Under the pieces are notes generated by a model. That model ran no database searches. It had not been told where the DNA came from and was given only the letters and a program-made list of their open reading frames with translations. DNA of 64,000 nt from positions 170,388,382 through 170,452,381 of the forward strand of contig JARDYH010000003.1 of assembly GCA_029215795.1 (NCBI GenBank), in the 5' to 3' direction. Every line of letters starts with the position of its first letter. Positions within the stretch are counted from its first letter, which is position 1. Shown here one piece after another: positions 44,101 through 51,815 of this stretch. This DNA is from Anniella stebbinsi. Its lineage: Eukaryota > Chordata > Lepidosauria > Squamata > Anniellidae. The translations under genes were made by a program, and so were the position numbers.

Positions 44101-45906
44101 GCAAGTGGTGGTCGCATGAGATGGCTAGTAGTCATATTTTCGTGTTGTTGTTGTTATTATTAGTATTATTATTATAACGGCTCCTTGGTTTGCGTTTCTT
44201 GCCTAGGCGAGGAGCGCTACATATGCTGGTACTGCTGGCGAACCTTCAAGTACCCCAACAGCCTCAAGGCCCACGTCCACTTCCACTGCGCGTTGAACAA
44301 CGGCCGAAGCTTCCTGGGTCCGCCGGAGCACGCCAGGCCGGCGGAACTGGTCAGCTTGTCCCTGAAACCGACAGCCGCGCCGCCGCCCTCGAGGCCCACC
44401 TGCCCTGGCGGGGCCCGGGAGAGCATCAAGCGGGAATCCTTGGGCTCGCCACCGTTGGCCAAAGCGGGCGTAGGCGGGCGTAAGGCGGCCAAAGAGGAGC
44501 AGGCGAGAGCCTTAGACATGAGCGTCAGCGCGGGGCGGGGCCCTGGGCAGTTCTTGGGCCTGCTGGGCAGCGCCTCCGGCGGCAGCAACGGCTTGTCTTT
44601 CTACCCCGGGGTGAGGTCGGCCTTCAAGCCTGCCGGCTTGGCGAAAGCGAGCCAAGCTGACTCTCCTGCTTTCCGGGAAGAGGGCAAAGGCAGCGGCTTC
44701 AGCAAGCTTTTGGGGAGCCTCAAGACCAGCCGTTCCGGCAGCGAAGGGCCGCTGGGCGTGGGCGGCGGCCCCCATAACCACAGCTCCCCGCAGCAGCGAG
44801 AGCACCACGCCCCTCCGCCTCACCACCACCACGCCAAAGGCCACGCGGCATCTGCACCGCCTCCTTCAGCCGCGGTGGCAGCGGCGGCGGCAGCAGCGGC
44901 CGGCCTGGCCTATTCCGGGGGCGTGCGAGGCTTCCCGCTCCTTTCGCACTTCGAGGAGACCTCCGCCTTCAAGCACGTCGAGCGGGGCCTCCACGCCAGC
45001 CTCTCGCCTCCCGCCAGCCACTATCCTCCGCTCGCCAGCGGGGCTGCCGGGCTCCACTTGGAGCGCTTCGCCGCCCTGCCGCCCTTCGAAGGGCTCAAGC
45101 CCTACTCCGCCTCCTCAGGGGAATGTAGCCTGCCGCCTTTCATGCCTTTCACCGTCTACAACGGCGAGCTGCTCTATAGCGCTCCCTACTACCCGCTCAA
45201 GCTCCACTTCGGCAACCTCCTCAAGTACCAGGACTCAGTGTCGTACTTCAATGGGGCCGCCGCCGCCGCCGCTGCAGCAGCGGCGGCGGGGCTCAACCCG
45301 GCCGAGCTGGGCTCGCTGGCCAGCATCGACCGTGAGATCGCCATGCACACGCAGCAGCTGTCGGAGATCGCGGCGGCCGAGAAGAGCCGCAGCCGCCTGG
45401 AGAACTTGCAGCCGGCGCCGGCGGGCCCGGCCAGCGGCAAGCCCAAAACCGGCCACCTGTGCTTGTACTGTGGCAAGCTGTACTCGCGCAAGTACGGCCT
45501 GAAGATCCACATGCGGACTCACACCGGCTACAAGCCGCTCAAGTGCAAGGTCTGCCTGCGGCCCTTCGGCGATCCCAGCAACCTCAACAAGCACATCCGC
45601 CTCCACGCCGAGGGCAACACCCCCTATCGCTGCGAGTTCTGCGGCAAAGTGCTGGTCAGGCGCAGGGACCTGGAGAGGCATGTCAAGTCCCGGCACCCGG
45701 GCCAGAGCTTGCCCAAAGGCGGCGGCAGCGGCGCGGAGGACAGGAGCAGCGCCGTGGCCGCTGCCGACGCCGCCGGCTACGAGCGCCAGGAACCCCAGGA
45801 GCCAAAGACTGACAACGAGAGCGACGTCGACGTCTGCTTCACGGACGATCAAAGCGACCAGGACACGGGCAGCAGCGGCGGCTGCAGAACCGAAGAGCAG
45901 CAATAA
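26979..45906 (+). CDS. PRDM13: PRDM13 gene, coding span (join of four exons)
   Basis: PR-domain zinc-finger transcription factor, a nuclear repressor that in mammals acts downstream of PTF1A in dorsal neural tube and retinal inhibitory-neuron specification. Coding exons are 26979-27122, 30314-30445, 30565-30685 and 44207-45906; introns are 3191, 119 and 13521 bp, all GT-AG. The joined product is 698 aa: PR domain about 18-130, C2H2 finger 1 at 139-159, disordered Ala/Pro/Ser/His-rich linker 160-545, fingers 2-4 at about 549-571, 577-599 and 606-629, and an acidic tail containing [14 protein letters not shown]. The finger and PR sequences match my recollection of human PRDM13 (707 aa) nearly residue for residue, while the linker diverges. 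The start is the ATG inside the CpG island at the position matching the human start; purine at -3. No frameshift or internal stop is seen. UTR limits are not fixed by the sequence alone. Confidence 0.96.
28650..28990. promoter_or_regulatory. repeat-free intron 1 block, candidate enhancer
   Basis: Unique sequence with CATCTG E-box, TTTAATTG, GTTAATTAATTG (homeodomain palindrome at about 28928-28939) and CAGATTATG. Sits 1.5 kb downstream of exon 1. Confidence 0.42.
29223..29318 (-). repeat. ~85-bp palindromic repeat
   Basis: ATGCAATTCTGTGCACACTT, CGGGAGTAAATCCTACTGAA, GTACTCCTGAGTAAAG. Confidence 0.7.
29883..30075 (-). repeat. two ~85-bp palindromic repeats in tandem
   Basis: GTGCAATCCTATCCATACTT with ACATAGGATTGC, then GGCTGCAATCCAATGCGCAT with ACATGCATAGCATGG. 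They end 240 bp before exon 2. Confidence 0.75.
30314..30445 (+). CDS. PRDM13: PRDM13 coding exon 2 (PR domain core)
   Basis: Encodes residues 49-92, beginning [11 protein letters not shown] and ending DLPGGQ, including the [18 protein letters not shown] stretch typical of the PRDM13 PR domain. The acceptor is a pyrimidine run ending CAG at 30311-30313; the donor is CAG/GTACCG at 30446. Length is 132 nt, so both junctions are phase 0. Confidence 0.95.
30446..30564 (+). other. PRDM13: PRDM13 intron 2 (119 bp)
   Basis: Very short GC-rich intron, GTACCG to TTTCTCCTAG. The length is not a multiple of three, so retention would shift the frame. Confidence 0.92.
30565..30685 (+). CDS. PRDM13: PRDM13 coding exon 3 (end of PR domain)
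   Basis: Encodes residues 93-132 and the first base of Gly133: [20 protein letters not shown] followed by [10 protein letters not shown]. The [10 protein letters not shown] segment is the conserved C-terminal SET-like motif of PR domains. The acceptor is a T/C run ending TAG at 30562-30564 and the donor is AAAG/GTACGT at 30686. It lies only 119 bp after exon 2. Confidence 0.95.
30878..30955 (+). repeat. ~85-bp palindromic repeat, partial
   Basis: TTTACTCTGAAGTCAGCCCC then GAGGACTGCAATC, just 190 bp into intron 3. Confidence 0.6.
31130..31228. repeat. palindromic repeat, TTTAGACA-arm family, well preserved
   Basis: GCGCAATCCTATCCATATTT and AAACATGCACAGGATTGCGC are the arms; CAACTCCCAGCATTCCCCAG lies at the centre. 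Confidence 0.75.
31313..31420. repeat. (CT)n / (CCCT)n / (TG)n compound microsatellite
   Basis: CT run, CCCT run, CT run, then TG run. Confidence 0.92.
31421..32700. other. intronic DNA, little recognised
   Basis: A decayed ~85-bp palindrome lies at about 31505-31615 (AAACTGTGGATAGGATTGCC). The rest shows no exon or named repeat. Confidence 0.4.
32712..32890. repeat. ~85-bp palindrome fragment and LINE/SINE tail
   Basis: ACAATCCAATGCACATTTTC, then GCCACCTTGAGCACCATTTGG, the latter being a common reptile LINE/SINE tail. Confidence 0.5.
33213..33285 (-). repeat. ~85-bp palindromic repeat
   Basis: GAGATCCTATGTGTACACTT, ATCCATTGAACTCATTGG, ATACTTCTGAGTAA. Confidence 0.65.
33347..33865 (+). mobile_element. 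L3/CR1-type LINE 3' tail
   Basis: GATAGAGGTGTATGAAATTAT, GGCTATCAATGGCTACTAG, GTGGATTAGATAGGTCTTTGG and CAGATCCAGCAGGCTCTTCTTACA. GATAAGGCTATCAAT is duplicated in tandem near 33740-33770. Confidence 0.75.
33866..34518. other. intronic DNA, nothing recognised
   Basis: No exon or named repeat visible. Confidence 0.4.
34519..34559. repeat. (CA)n microsatellite
   Basis: About 20 uninterrupted CA units. Confidence 0.95.
34755..34845. repeat. CTCCAGATG-family palindromic repeat, partial
   Basis: GTGCCCTCCAAATGTACTGG, ACTACAACTCCCATCATCC, then GGATGATGGGATCCTGGAG. Confidence 0.65.
34970..35180 (-). repeat. tRNA-SINE, reverse orientation
   Basis: GAAGCTGCCTTAGACC, GTCCATCTAGTCTAGTATTG, TCTCCAGGGTCTCAGGCAG, AACCTAGAACCTTC: reverse of 47157-47325. 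Confidence 0.75.
35181..35745. repeat. cluster of decayed short palindromes
   Basis: A CTCCAGATG-family half at about 35190-35230, a (GT)n tract at 35230-35247, an ~85-bp palindrome at 35543-35628 and another half at 35690-35740. Confidence 0.5.
36149..36238 (+). repeat. ~85-bp palindromic repeat, well preserved
   Basis: GTGCAATCCTAGACAGGTGT, CCCATTGAGTTCAATGGGG at the fold, CCCAGGTAAATGGTATAGG. Confidence 0.8.
36239..37030. other. intronic DNA, nothing recognised
   Basis: No exon or named repeat visible. Confidence 0.4.
37040..37225 (-). repeat. tRNA-derived SINE with LINE tail, reverse orientation
   Basis: TTTTTATCCTCAAAACAATCC, GGGAGGTAGGTTGGGCTGAG and TGGCCCAAAGTCACCCAGTG. Confidence 0.75.
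37301..37644 (+). repeat. array of three ~85-bp palindromic repeats
   Basis: Copies at 37301-37394, 37440-37512 and 37552-37644, all in the same orientation; each has an AGAAG(T/C)AAG block and a CTC(C/T)CAGG or TCTCAGG block. A fourth decayed piece ends near 37762. Confidence 0.75.
38000..38400. promoter_or_regulatory. repeat-free intron 3 block, candidate enhancer
   Basis: Unique sequence with a forkhead-type GTAAACAAACA (38178-38188), GTTTAATC, GGTAATCGGATTACTG and GAACAATCG-type SOX-like sites. CpGs are retained. Confidence 0.4.
38640..38850. repeat. GATACAACCC-family piece and CTCCAGATG-family palindrome
   Basis: GTTGTATCCAATGTCAGTCC at 38640; then CAATGTAGTCCAACAACATCTGG, ending near 38850. 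Confidence 0.65.
38851..39765. other. intronic DNA, little recognised
   Basis: A (GT)n/(AT)n microsatellite lies at about 39308-39358 and a short LINE-tail-like stretch at 39630-39700. Confidence 0.45.
39770..39892. repeat. GATACAACCC-family palindrome, full length
   Basis: AATGTTAGTCCTACATCGAG, ACCCATTGAAATGGATGGG and the complementary CCATTCGTTTCGATGGGTCT. Confidence 0.65.
40080..40350. promoter_or_regulatory. repeat-free intron 3 block with paired E-boxes
   Basis: Unique sequence with CAGATG (about 40244) and CAGCTG (about 40278), plus GGTAATGAG and CATTAGATTGG homeodomain-type cores. A bHLH-responsive enhancer is possible. Confidence 0.4.
40856..40951 (+). repeat. ~85-bp palindromic repeat
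   Basis: GTGTCTACTTAGAAGTAAAT, GTGTATATAGGATTGCAGCC. Confidence 0.75.
40975..41045. repeat. CTCCAGATG-family palindrome, partial
   Basis: GGACTGTAACTCCCATCAGC, then GGGATGATAGGACTGG. A (GA)n microsatellite follows at 41079-41110. Confidence 0.6.
41399..41512. repeat. palindromic MITE-like repeat, AAACCAC-arm family
   Basis: CACCTTAAACCACGGTGGTT and AACCACTGTGGTTTATTGTG are inverted arms around a TTTTTTGTTAACAAAAA centre. Confidence 0.7.
41840..42125. repeat. two CTCCAGATG-family palindromes
   Basis: GGATATTTTGGACTATGGCTC / GTCCAAAACATCTGGAGGG at 41840-41960; GGGCTTGGAGTCCAACAGCAC at about 42050-42125. Confidence 0.65.
42126..42960. other. intronic DNA, nothing recognised
   Basis: AT-rich; no exon or named repeat visible. 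Confidence 0.4.
42963..43187. mobile_element. MITE with long terminal inverted repeats
   Basis: GCTCAATTCGGATGACACAA at left matches the reverse complement of GTGTCGTCCGAATTGAGCC at right. Flanks ACACACTA and ACTGACTA may be a decayed 8-bp target duplication. Non-coding; hAT-type is possible. Confidence 0.7.
43190..43400 (-). repeat. tRNA-SINE fragment and MIR-like fragment
   Basis: GCAGCTCTCTAGGGTTTCAG and AGCCCTACTTGTAGATACC, then AAGTGACTTGGCCAAGGACACC. Confidence 0.6.
43401..44206. other. end of intron 3, nothing recognised
   Basis: AT-rich up to the exon 4 acceptor; an ATT run sits at about 44150-44175. Confidence 0.45.
44207..45906 (+). CDS. PRDM13: PRDM13 coding exon 4 (all zinc fingers, stop codon)
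   Basis: Large terminal coding exon; acceptor TTTCTTGCCTAG at 44195-44206. It completes Gly133 and runs to TAA at 45904-45906. Finger 1 is C139-x2-C142-x12-H155-x3-H159. The linker holds an 8-Ala run (357-364), His clusters, and an 11-Ala run (483-493), then the [18 protein letters not shown] segment that is also present in mammals. Fingers 2-4 start at Cys551, Cys579 and Cys608 and are joined by linkers of the TGYKPL and EGNTPY type. The tail is acidic. The exon is CpG-rich throughout, so long reading frames on both strands overlap it; only this frame has family similarity. Confidence 0.96.
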
Positions 45907-46049
45907 TAATCGGCAACAGCGAAGCTTGGGTGGGACGGTGACCGGCGGGGCGAGGGGAATAGCGCTGCTGCCAGACCTGCTTCTTCCTCCGGCACGCCGA
46001 GCTCTGTGGAATTATCAACACTCTTTGGCGAAAAACCACAATGTTTAAT

Positions 46050-46258
46050 CAGTGGAGGCTGGTTGGTGGCTTTTATTGAGCTGTGGATCCGCTCGGGCTT
46101 TCAGTCAGAACTCTTAAAGAAGCTATCCAAGGTGCTGAACCCATTTTGGGGATGAGGCTCAGCACTTTGGATAGCTCACTCCTTTAGAGTTATGACGTTA
46201 ACTGAAAGCCAGAGCGGATTCACAGCCCCACTGAAATAGGAGCCACCAGCCTCCATTG
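46050..46258. mobile_element. hAT-like fold-back MITE, copy 3, in the probable 3' UTR
   Basis: CAGTGGAGGCTGGTTGGTGG at left and GGAGCCACCAGCCTCCATTG at right, arms pairing along most of their length. Starts 144 bp after the PRDM13 stop codon. Flanks TGTTTAAT/TATTAAAA are at best a decayed target duplication. Confidence 0.85.
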
Positions 46259-46424
46259 TATTAAAATAATCCTCATAATAGTAAATCGACTTTTCTGAAA
46301 GTGAGCAAAGGGGAAGTTCTACTTAATCATAATCACAATACTGGCTGCATCCAGGCCCGTTTTCAGGCATTCCCTATAACATTTCAAATTACTAGCTGCT
46401 CCCCAACCCCTCCAAATCTACACA

Positions 46425-46510
46425 CTTACCTGGGGTTGACTGTGCATGTTTATTCGCAAGTAAACTCCAGTGTTTTCAATGGATTTTTCTCCCATTTCAA
46501 TTTTAGCATA
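46425..46510 (-). repeat. ~85-bp palindromic repeat
   Basis: CACACTTACCTGGGGTTGAC, GTTTATTCGCAAGTAAAC. Confidence 0.6.
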
Positions 46511-46717
46511 AAAGTCTTATTGAACACTGTGTACAGGTGGATAGGTTTGGCCTCCATACACATAATCCCTTGTCCTTCTGGTGCCTCTGGTGGAATGCAT
46601 TCCTTTATGACACTCAATAATCTTATGGATGATACGGGCAAACTATTAGTGATTATAGAGGAACTTATCTTCCTATTGAGGAGATTGTCTTGATGACCTC
46701 AAATTCCCATCTAATTT

Positions 46718-46804
46718 GGTGCGATCTTAACCTTGTTTACTCAGAAGTAACCCCTCTTGATTTCAATGGACTTACTTCCAGCTAGGCCTGCTTAGGGTTA
46801 TTGC
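46718..46804 (+). repeat. ~85-bp palindromic repeat
   Basis: TTGTTTACTCAGAAGTAACC, GACTTACTTCCAGCTAGG, TAGGGTTATTGC. Confidence 0.7.
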
Positions 46805-47039
46805 CTCAGAAATAGCTGTGGCAATGGAGAGCTGCCACCTCGGTTCTAACTAGAAGACATGAAAGAAATGGGCAGTACAGTAATTGAATTAAAGCAAATA
46901 CTTGAATTTAACTTGATAACAATTATTTCATTTCAAGCGATTTTCACAACAAGTTATTTTCAGGGTGTTTGGAATGCTTCTAAACACATTTATGCTTGAT
47001 CTTAAACATTTTTTTTAAAAAAAAGAATTGACACAGTTC

Positions 47040-47125
47040 CAATGGGTTGTATCTAATGTCAGTCTAACTTAAGTCCCATTCATTTCAGTGGGTCTGTTCT
47101 AAGTAGGACTAACATTGGATACAAC
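47040..47125. repeat. GATACAACCC-family palindrome, full length
   Basis: GGGTTGTATCTAATGTCAGT at left and GACTAACATTGGATACAAC at right, CCCATTCATTTCAGTGGG at the fold. Confidence 0.75.
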
Positions 47126-47156
47126 ATGTGGTTAAGATTCCGGACTTACTTGCAAA

Positions 47157-47325
47157 GGGGCTGTAGGTCAGTGGTAGAGCAGCTGCTTTGCATGCAGAAG
47201 GTCCCAGGTTCAATTACAGTATCTTCAGGTAGGGCTAGGAAAGAATCCTGCCTGAAACCCTGGATAGCCTCTGCCAATCAGTGTCAACAATACTGGCAGC
47301 TTCCTGTGTTCCTAAATAACTTGGA
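47157..47325 (+). repeat. tRNA-derived SINE
   Basis: Pol III A-box-like TAGGTCAGTGG (47164-47174) and B-box-like GGTTCAATTAC (47207-47217), then GGTAGGGCTAGGAAAG, CCTGCCTGAAACCCTGG and GGCAGCTTCCTGTGTTCC. Best copy of this family in the window. Confidence 0.82.
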
Positions 47326-47734
47326 TTGAAATAAGTGGGCTTCTAAATAAAGGCATTGAGGATGGGGTGAAATTTAATGAGATCAGGATGAAAATGTCTG
47401 GAATCCAAGTTCTCCATTGGTTTAAGTACAGTGTGGTCAGACAGAAGATACAGTTCCCTGTGGAGAAATGCATTCTTGATTCTGTTTCCTATGGAGGAAA
47501 CTGTGCCTTTTTGCCAGGTGGTGGGGAAAGGACAAGAATGGGGGTAGAACATCCCGTGTTGTTGTTTTAAAAAGTATTTTGTCTCACTTGTTCTAGACAG
47601 CAACAAGGGCTGGCTAGAGCCCTATGTATATCTCAGTGAAATCTGCACTTCTTATACACCTGAGTAGATAATCAGGTCTAAACATAAAAAGTATCACAAG
47701 CCACAGTTTTCTCCTGATCTTAAATTAATTTATA

Positions 47735-47925
47735 GCCTGTTTACTTGTGCTTACTTAGAAGGAAGTCCTATTGAGTTCTACCAGGTTTATTTCAGAATTC
47801 GATTTAAATGGAACTGGCTTTCAAGTAAGATGGCAATCTTATCTACAGTTATTTGGATAAATCTCATTGAAATCAGTGGGGCTTACTTCTGAGTAAAGGC
47901 ACTCAGGATCTCACACCATGAAGAG
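47735..47925. repeat. two ~85-bp palindromic repeats in opposite orientation
   Basis: CTTACTTAGAAGGAAGTCC first, then GGCAATCTTATCTACAG ... GGGGCTTACTTCTGAGTAAAG. Confidence 0.65.
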
Positions 47926-48006
47926 AGCGTAGGATCCCAATAGAATAAGAGACACCCCATTTGCAACTTATTTATAACAGAATACTATTTGATTTAACAT
48001 TTGTAA

Positions 48007-48183
48007 AATAAATATTGAAGCATGAATAATAAAAGCACGCTCTATATCATTTTCAAGATGATACTTTTTTGGGTATCGTAGGCTACATATGTGATGTATG
48101 TTTGTTTTATAATGAATGATGTACAGTGGATAAAGTATTTTGGTCTTGGTTACAGTTTGTCATGATTTTTTTTAAAAAATAAA
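48007..48183 (+). terminator. cluster of three polyadenylation signals
   Basis: AATAAA at 48007-48012, 48028-48033 and 48178-48183, followed by T/G-rich sequence (CCTATCGTTTGTCT). The sequence around it is unique. It is the best candidate PRDM13 transcript end, 2.1-2.3 kb after the stop. Confidence 0.35.
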
Positions 48184-48200
48184 GTTACTGACAAACCTAT

Positions 48201-48725
48201 CGTTTGTCTAATTCACCGAAAAGGACTTCCAAACAGATTTTTTTTTTTTTACTTTGTGAAAATACCATTTGGTAACATCAAAAAAGCACCATTGGATAGA
48301 AGTACCATTGGACAGAAACATTTGATTCAAACTGATTTGCATGCTTGACTGCCTGTTTCAAATTTAGTTTAGCTGAACATAATGGGACATAACGTGTTTT
48401 TAGACTTGGAGTGTAAATCCTGGTAAACCAAGAGAATTTACTTGTTTTACACTTCTGGTTTTCAAGTTTATCTGGGCAGAAGATTAGGCTTTGAAAAGAT
48501 TACATTGATGAAATCTCATTGATATCATTATCTCTTTATCTTTCTTTGTTAGTATCAGGGATTTGAGTTATTCCCAGCTACTTATAATAGACAAGTCCAA
48601 TTGATTCTAAGGGGATTATATGGTTATAAAACTCTTGCCCCTTGCCCAGAGTACACACACACTCTTGCACAGGCTTGAAAAAAAGCACCCACTTTGGAAA
48701 TATCCACTTCAACACTTAAAATAAT
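48201..48725. other. downstream intergenic, nothing recognised
   Basis: T-run at about 48238-48250; no gene or named repeat. Confidence 0.4.
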
Positions 48726-48727
48726 TG

Positions 48728-48820
48728 GGCTGGAATCCCATAGACACTTTCCTGGAAGTCAGCCCCATTATACACAATGGGAGATATTTCTTAGTAGGCA
48801 CACATAGGATTGCACTGCCT
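48728..48820 (-). repeat. ~85-bp palindromic repeat
   Basis: GGAATCCCATAGACACTTTC, AGCCCCATTATACACAATGGG, ACATAGGATTGCACTGCC. Confidence 0.7.
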
Positions 48821-48899
48821 TTGTACTTATATTTTTGTGGTCTAGAGTCCCCTCCATTAGCTTCATCTGATGAAGTGGATTCTGGACTCTGAGTAGACA

Positions 48900-49890
48900 T
48901 GTACATAATTGCACTGGAAATCTCTTAAGTCTTCATGGAGCCACAAACTTGTAATTGGTTTGGATAAGATGGAATAATATGGATGGCTATTCCCCCTGGA
49001 AAAAAAGATATGAATTGGAGAATGAGCAATTCGAATCTTCATAGCCAGCAAAGTTAAAAAACAAAACAACAAAATACTTTTTTTTTGGGGGGGGGTGATG
49101 ATGGAGAAATCTTTTGCGTTTTCTGGACAGAGTATTTGATTGGAGACTGCGACAGACTGAGCATTTACTTGGCAGTAAAATAGATTGATTTTAAATGGGG
49201 CTGTATTTACATGTAAATGTGTTGGGAGACTGGAATGTTGATGGAATAAAGTGAAATTTATGAGACCTTCTTGAGAGCAGACCCTCGGGCAAGGCTGAAG
49301 ACACCGACCAGAATTTCTTTTGATAAGCTTTGCTACTGTCAGTGAAACAGAGAAGCATTTGTGCTGTAGTTAAGTTCTTTTCAGACTCCTTTATGGCTAA
49401 GAGCCGAAGAAGAACTTACGCTAACCGCATAGCCTGTAGTTGGGACTTGTCTCCTCCTCCTCTTCATGTAATGTAAAGCCACCGTGCACAGATGGGGAAG
49501 GTTAAATTCCTCACCATTCCCCAAGCCCCCCCTAAAAAATAAGTCGCCATTGGACTCAAGCCACAGCTACACGATACACGATTAGCATAATCTGTAGTTT
49601 TGACCCATGGATGTGTGAGAATGCGTTAATAAAATAAATATTATATATAATAAAGTTTTCTTCAGGTTTTTTAAACCAAAACCAAAAACTGGTGGTAACT
49701 TCTGGCCATGGATCCAACCAACACTTATTTTCAGTAAGCCCCACTAAAATATTTCCGTTGGGTTAGAATAGTTTATACCAGTAATATGGTGGTGGGGAGT
49801 GGGGGGGGGGTGGAGTAAGCCAGAGTGAAGCCGTCCATATTCTTGCTAATGACACTACCACTTCATTTATCTTGCATTTATGGCTGGACA
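48900..49890. other. downstream intergenic, mostly unique
   Basis: G-runs at 49085-49095 and 49800-49812. The part at about 49240-49480 looks unique and undecayed but carries no clear signal. Confidence 0.35.
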
Positions 49891-50182
49891 GACCCTGCAG
49901 CCAAGCCTAACTATGTTTACTCAGAAGTAAGTCTCGCTGTGCCCAAAGGAAGTCTGAGCTCCCAAGGGAGCAAAACGCAAGGTGTATCTGGAAAACTCCA
50001 GTTTGGATGTCCCATATTAATGTCTGCCTCCACCTTCCACAGGACTAGCATTATCCACAATTCATTCACAGCCAAAGTACTAGGAATGTAGGTCTCTATA
50101 CTGCAACCTAAAAGCAGCGCTTTGCATCCAAGTAGTCCCAGTGATTTCAGCTGTGCTTACCTCGCAGCAGTGTTACGCTCTT

Positions 50183-50720
50183 TATTAACTTAAATCTTAA
50201 TTTTATACACACTTACCTGGGAGTAAATCCCATTGAACTAATTCTAGGGCTCGGAGGGTGGTAACAAGAGAGAGGACTTTTTCATTGGTGCCCCCCCCCT
50301 CCCAGGAAGGCTCACCTGGCTCCTACTTTTATCTTTTGGTCGCCAGGTTAAGGCTTCCCTGTTCGCCTAGGCTTTTAAAGTCTGTAAGGGAGCATGGCTG
50401 GCTAATAGATGTCTACTTTTTCTGTCTAAACATGCATAGCATCACATCCTAAAATATTTTAGCGAGTTTCTGTTTTAATCCCCGCTATGCAGTTTTTCAT
50501 GTTGTTATATCTGATATTATATTTTATCCTGTGTTGGCATGTTTATTAGTTTTATATTATTTATAGTTTTATTGGGGTTTTATTGAATGTTTTTATTGGG
50601 GTTTTATTTGTGTCATTATTATGTTTTGAACTGTAAAAATCCCAGAGAAATGAATTTATGAGGTGTTTAAGAAATCAAGCACTCCTGAGTAGAGATGTAT
50701 AGGATTGCACTGTGGCAGTA
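50183..50720. repeat. ~85-bp palindrome, L2-like LINE 3' end and TTTAGACA-family piece
   Basis: CACACTTACCTGGGAGTAAA at 50208; GGAAGGCTCACCTGGCTCC and GTCGCCAGGTTAAGGCTTCCC at 50305-50365, typical of a reptile LINE 3' end; CTGTCTAAACATGCATAGC at about 50420; T-rich LINE tail to 50640. A partial ~85-bp copy (49898-49945) lies just upstream. Confidence 0.55.
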
Positions 50721-51606
50721 CATCTTTGGTAGGAATGGATATATGCCTTTCTCTGCATGTTTCTTTGACAACAAAAATTCTTCTAGATTAATATCCTGCC
50801 CTGCCACATACCGCAAATTAGGGTAGCCTACATAACGTCGCAGCTCAAATATGTGTCAGTCCTAGCAATTCTTTTCAATTGGGTTGTGGATCTGGTCAAT
50901 AAACAGAAATATGTTGGAAATGTTATGTAATAAAAAAGATAATTAACAAAGGAAAGAAAAAAGAAATGCTGGTTTAATGTACTCACTCCCAGGTGAGTGG
51001 GTACAGGATTGATCATTATCAACAAAACACTAGAGCACTTGCTGTGGTGGTCCTAAGGCAATTAAACTTTTGGTTTTAGGACAGGATTGAACCTCCTTAA
51101 ACCCACTGCCGGTAACAGTGTGGTGAGATCTTATTGTCCACGCACCCAACAGTAAAGCTGGAATACAAATTTAAAATGATTTAAGACTTCAGGAACCTTA
51201 GCAGCACCTTAGTTTATTTGGAAAATAGCTCCCAGTAGACTTTACTTCCCAATAAGGCTGTAATGTTAAACTTACTTGGAAGCAATTCCCATTAAAACCA
51301 ATGTGTGTATGAGACTTATGTAAATGTAGACGTGTTTGGGATTGGTCTGGGAATCAGTTTATAACCAGAATAATTGGGTTTCCATTCTGTGCTTTTTGCA
51401 CACAATGCCATCTTGGTAGCAGGTTTTAGTGCCCTGCTCATAACAAAGGATTTCTGCCCTCAACTAGCATTTATTAGAGCCTAGAGTGTCACACAGATGC
51501 CTTCGGCTTTGGATGCGCATCGCTCACAGAGGTGGATCCTGCGATTCTTCTATGAAGTTCTCGACATCTGCTGCAACTGAGCTGCTATGGCCGGGCACTA
51601 GGAAGC
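50721..51606. other. downstream intergenic, little recognised
   Basis: Fragmentary palindrome pieces (ACTTACTTGGAAGCAATTCC near 51270); no gene. Confidence 0.4.
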
Positions 51607-51614
51607 AGCCCCTT

Positions 51615-51807
51615 CAGGTGGAGGGTGGTGACTCCGATTTCAGTGGGGCTATGAATCAATTCTGGGTTTCAGGCAGAACCAGCCAGAACTCTAAATGAGC
51701 TAACCAAGGCTCAGCACTTTGGATAGCCTGTAGAGTTCTGGCTGGTTCTGACTGAAATCCAGATTGGATTGACAGCTCCACCAAAATCAGAGTTACCAGC
51801 TTCCACT
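51615..51807. mobile_element. hAT-like fold-back MITE, copy 4, with exact 8-bp duplication
   Basis: Begins CAGGTGGAGGGTGGTGACTC and ends GAGTTACCAGCTTCCACT, flanked by AGCCCCTT on both sides (51607-51614 and 51808-51815). The duplicate confirms the element ends. Confidence 0.85.
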
Positions 51808-51815
51808 AGCCCCTT

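Larger units (their letters stand above)
30686..44206 (+). other. PRDM13: PRDM13 intron 3 (13.5 kb)
   Basis: GTACGT to CCTAG. Contains numerous short palindromic repeats, an L3/CR1 tail, SINE fragments and microsatellites, plus two repeat-poor blocks (about 38.0-38.4 and 40.08-40.35 kb) that may be enhancers. No additional PRDM13-like coding exon is seen in it. Confidence 0.88.
45907..48200 (+). other. PRDM13: probable PRDM13 3' UTR region
   Basis: Sequence from the stop codon to a cluster of AATAAA hexamers at 48007, 48028 and 48178. It includes a hAT-like fold-back element (46050-46258), several ~85-bp palindrome copies, and a tRNA-SINE (about 47157-47325). Whether the message runs this far or stops earlier cannot be decided without transcript data. 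Confidence 0.4.

Noticed and set aside
45235..45903. Minus-strand open frame of 222 codons opposite PRDM13 exon 4
   Set aside because: Shadow of the GC-rich coding exon; low-complexity Ala/Val/Leu composition with no family likeness, while the + frame is a clear PRDM13.
47157..47230. Possible functional tRNA gene
   Set aside because: A- and B-box-like blocks are present, but it continues into a SINE body, the cloverleaf is worn, and the family is dispersed.
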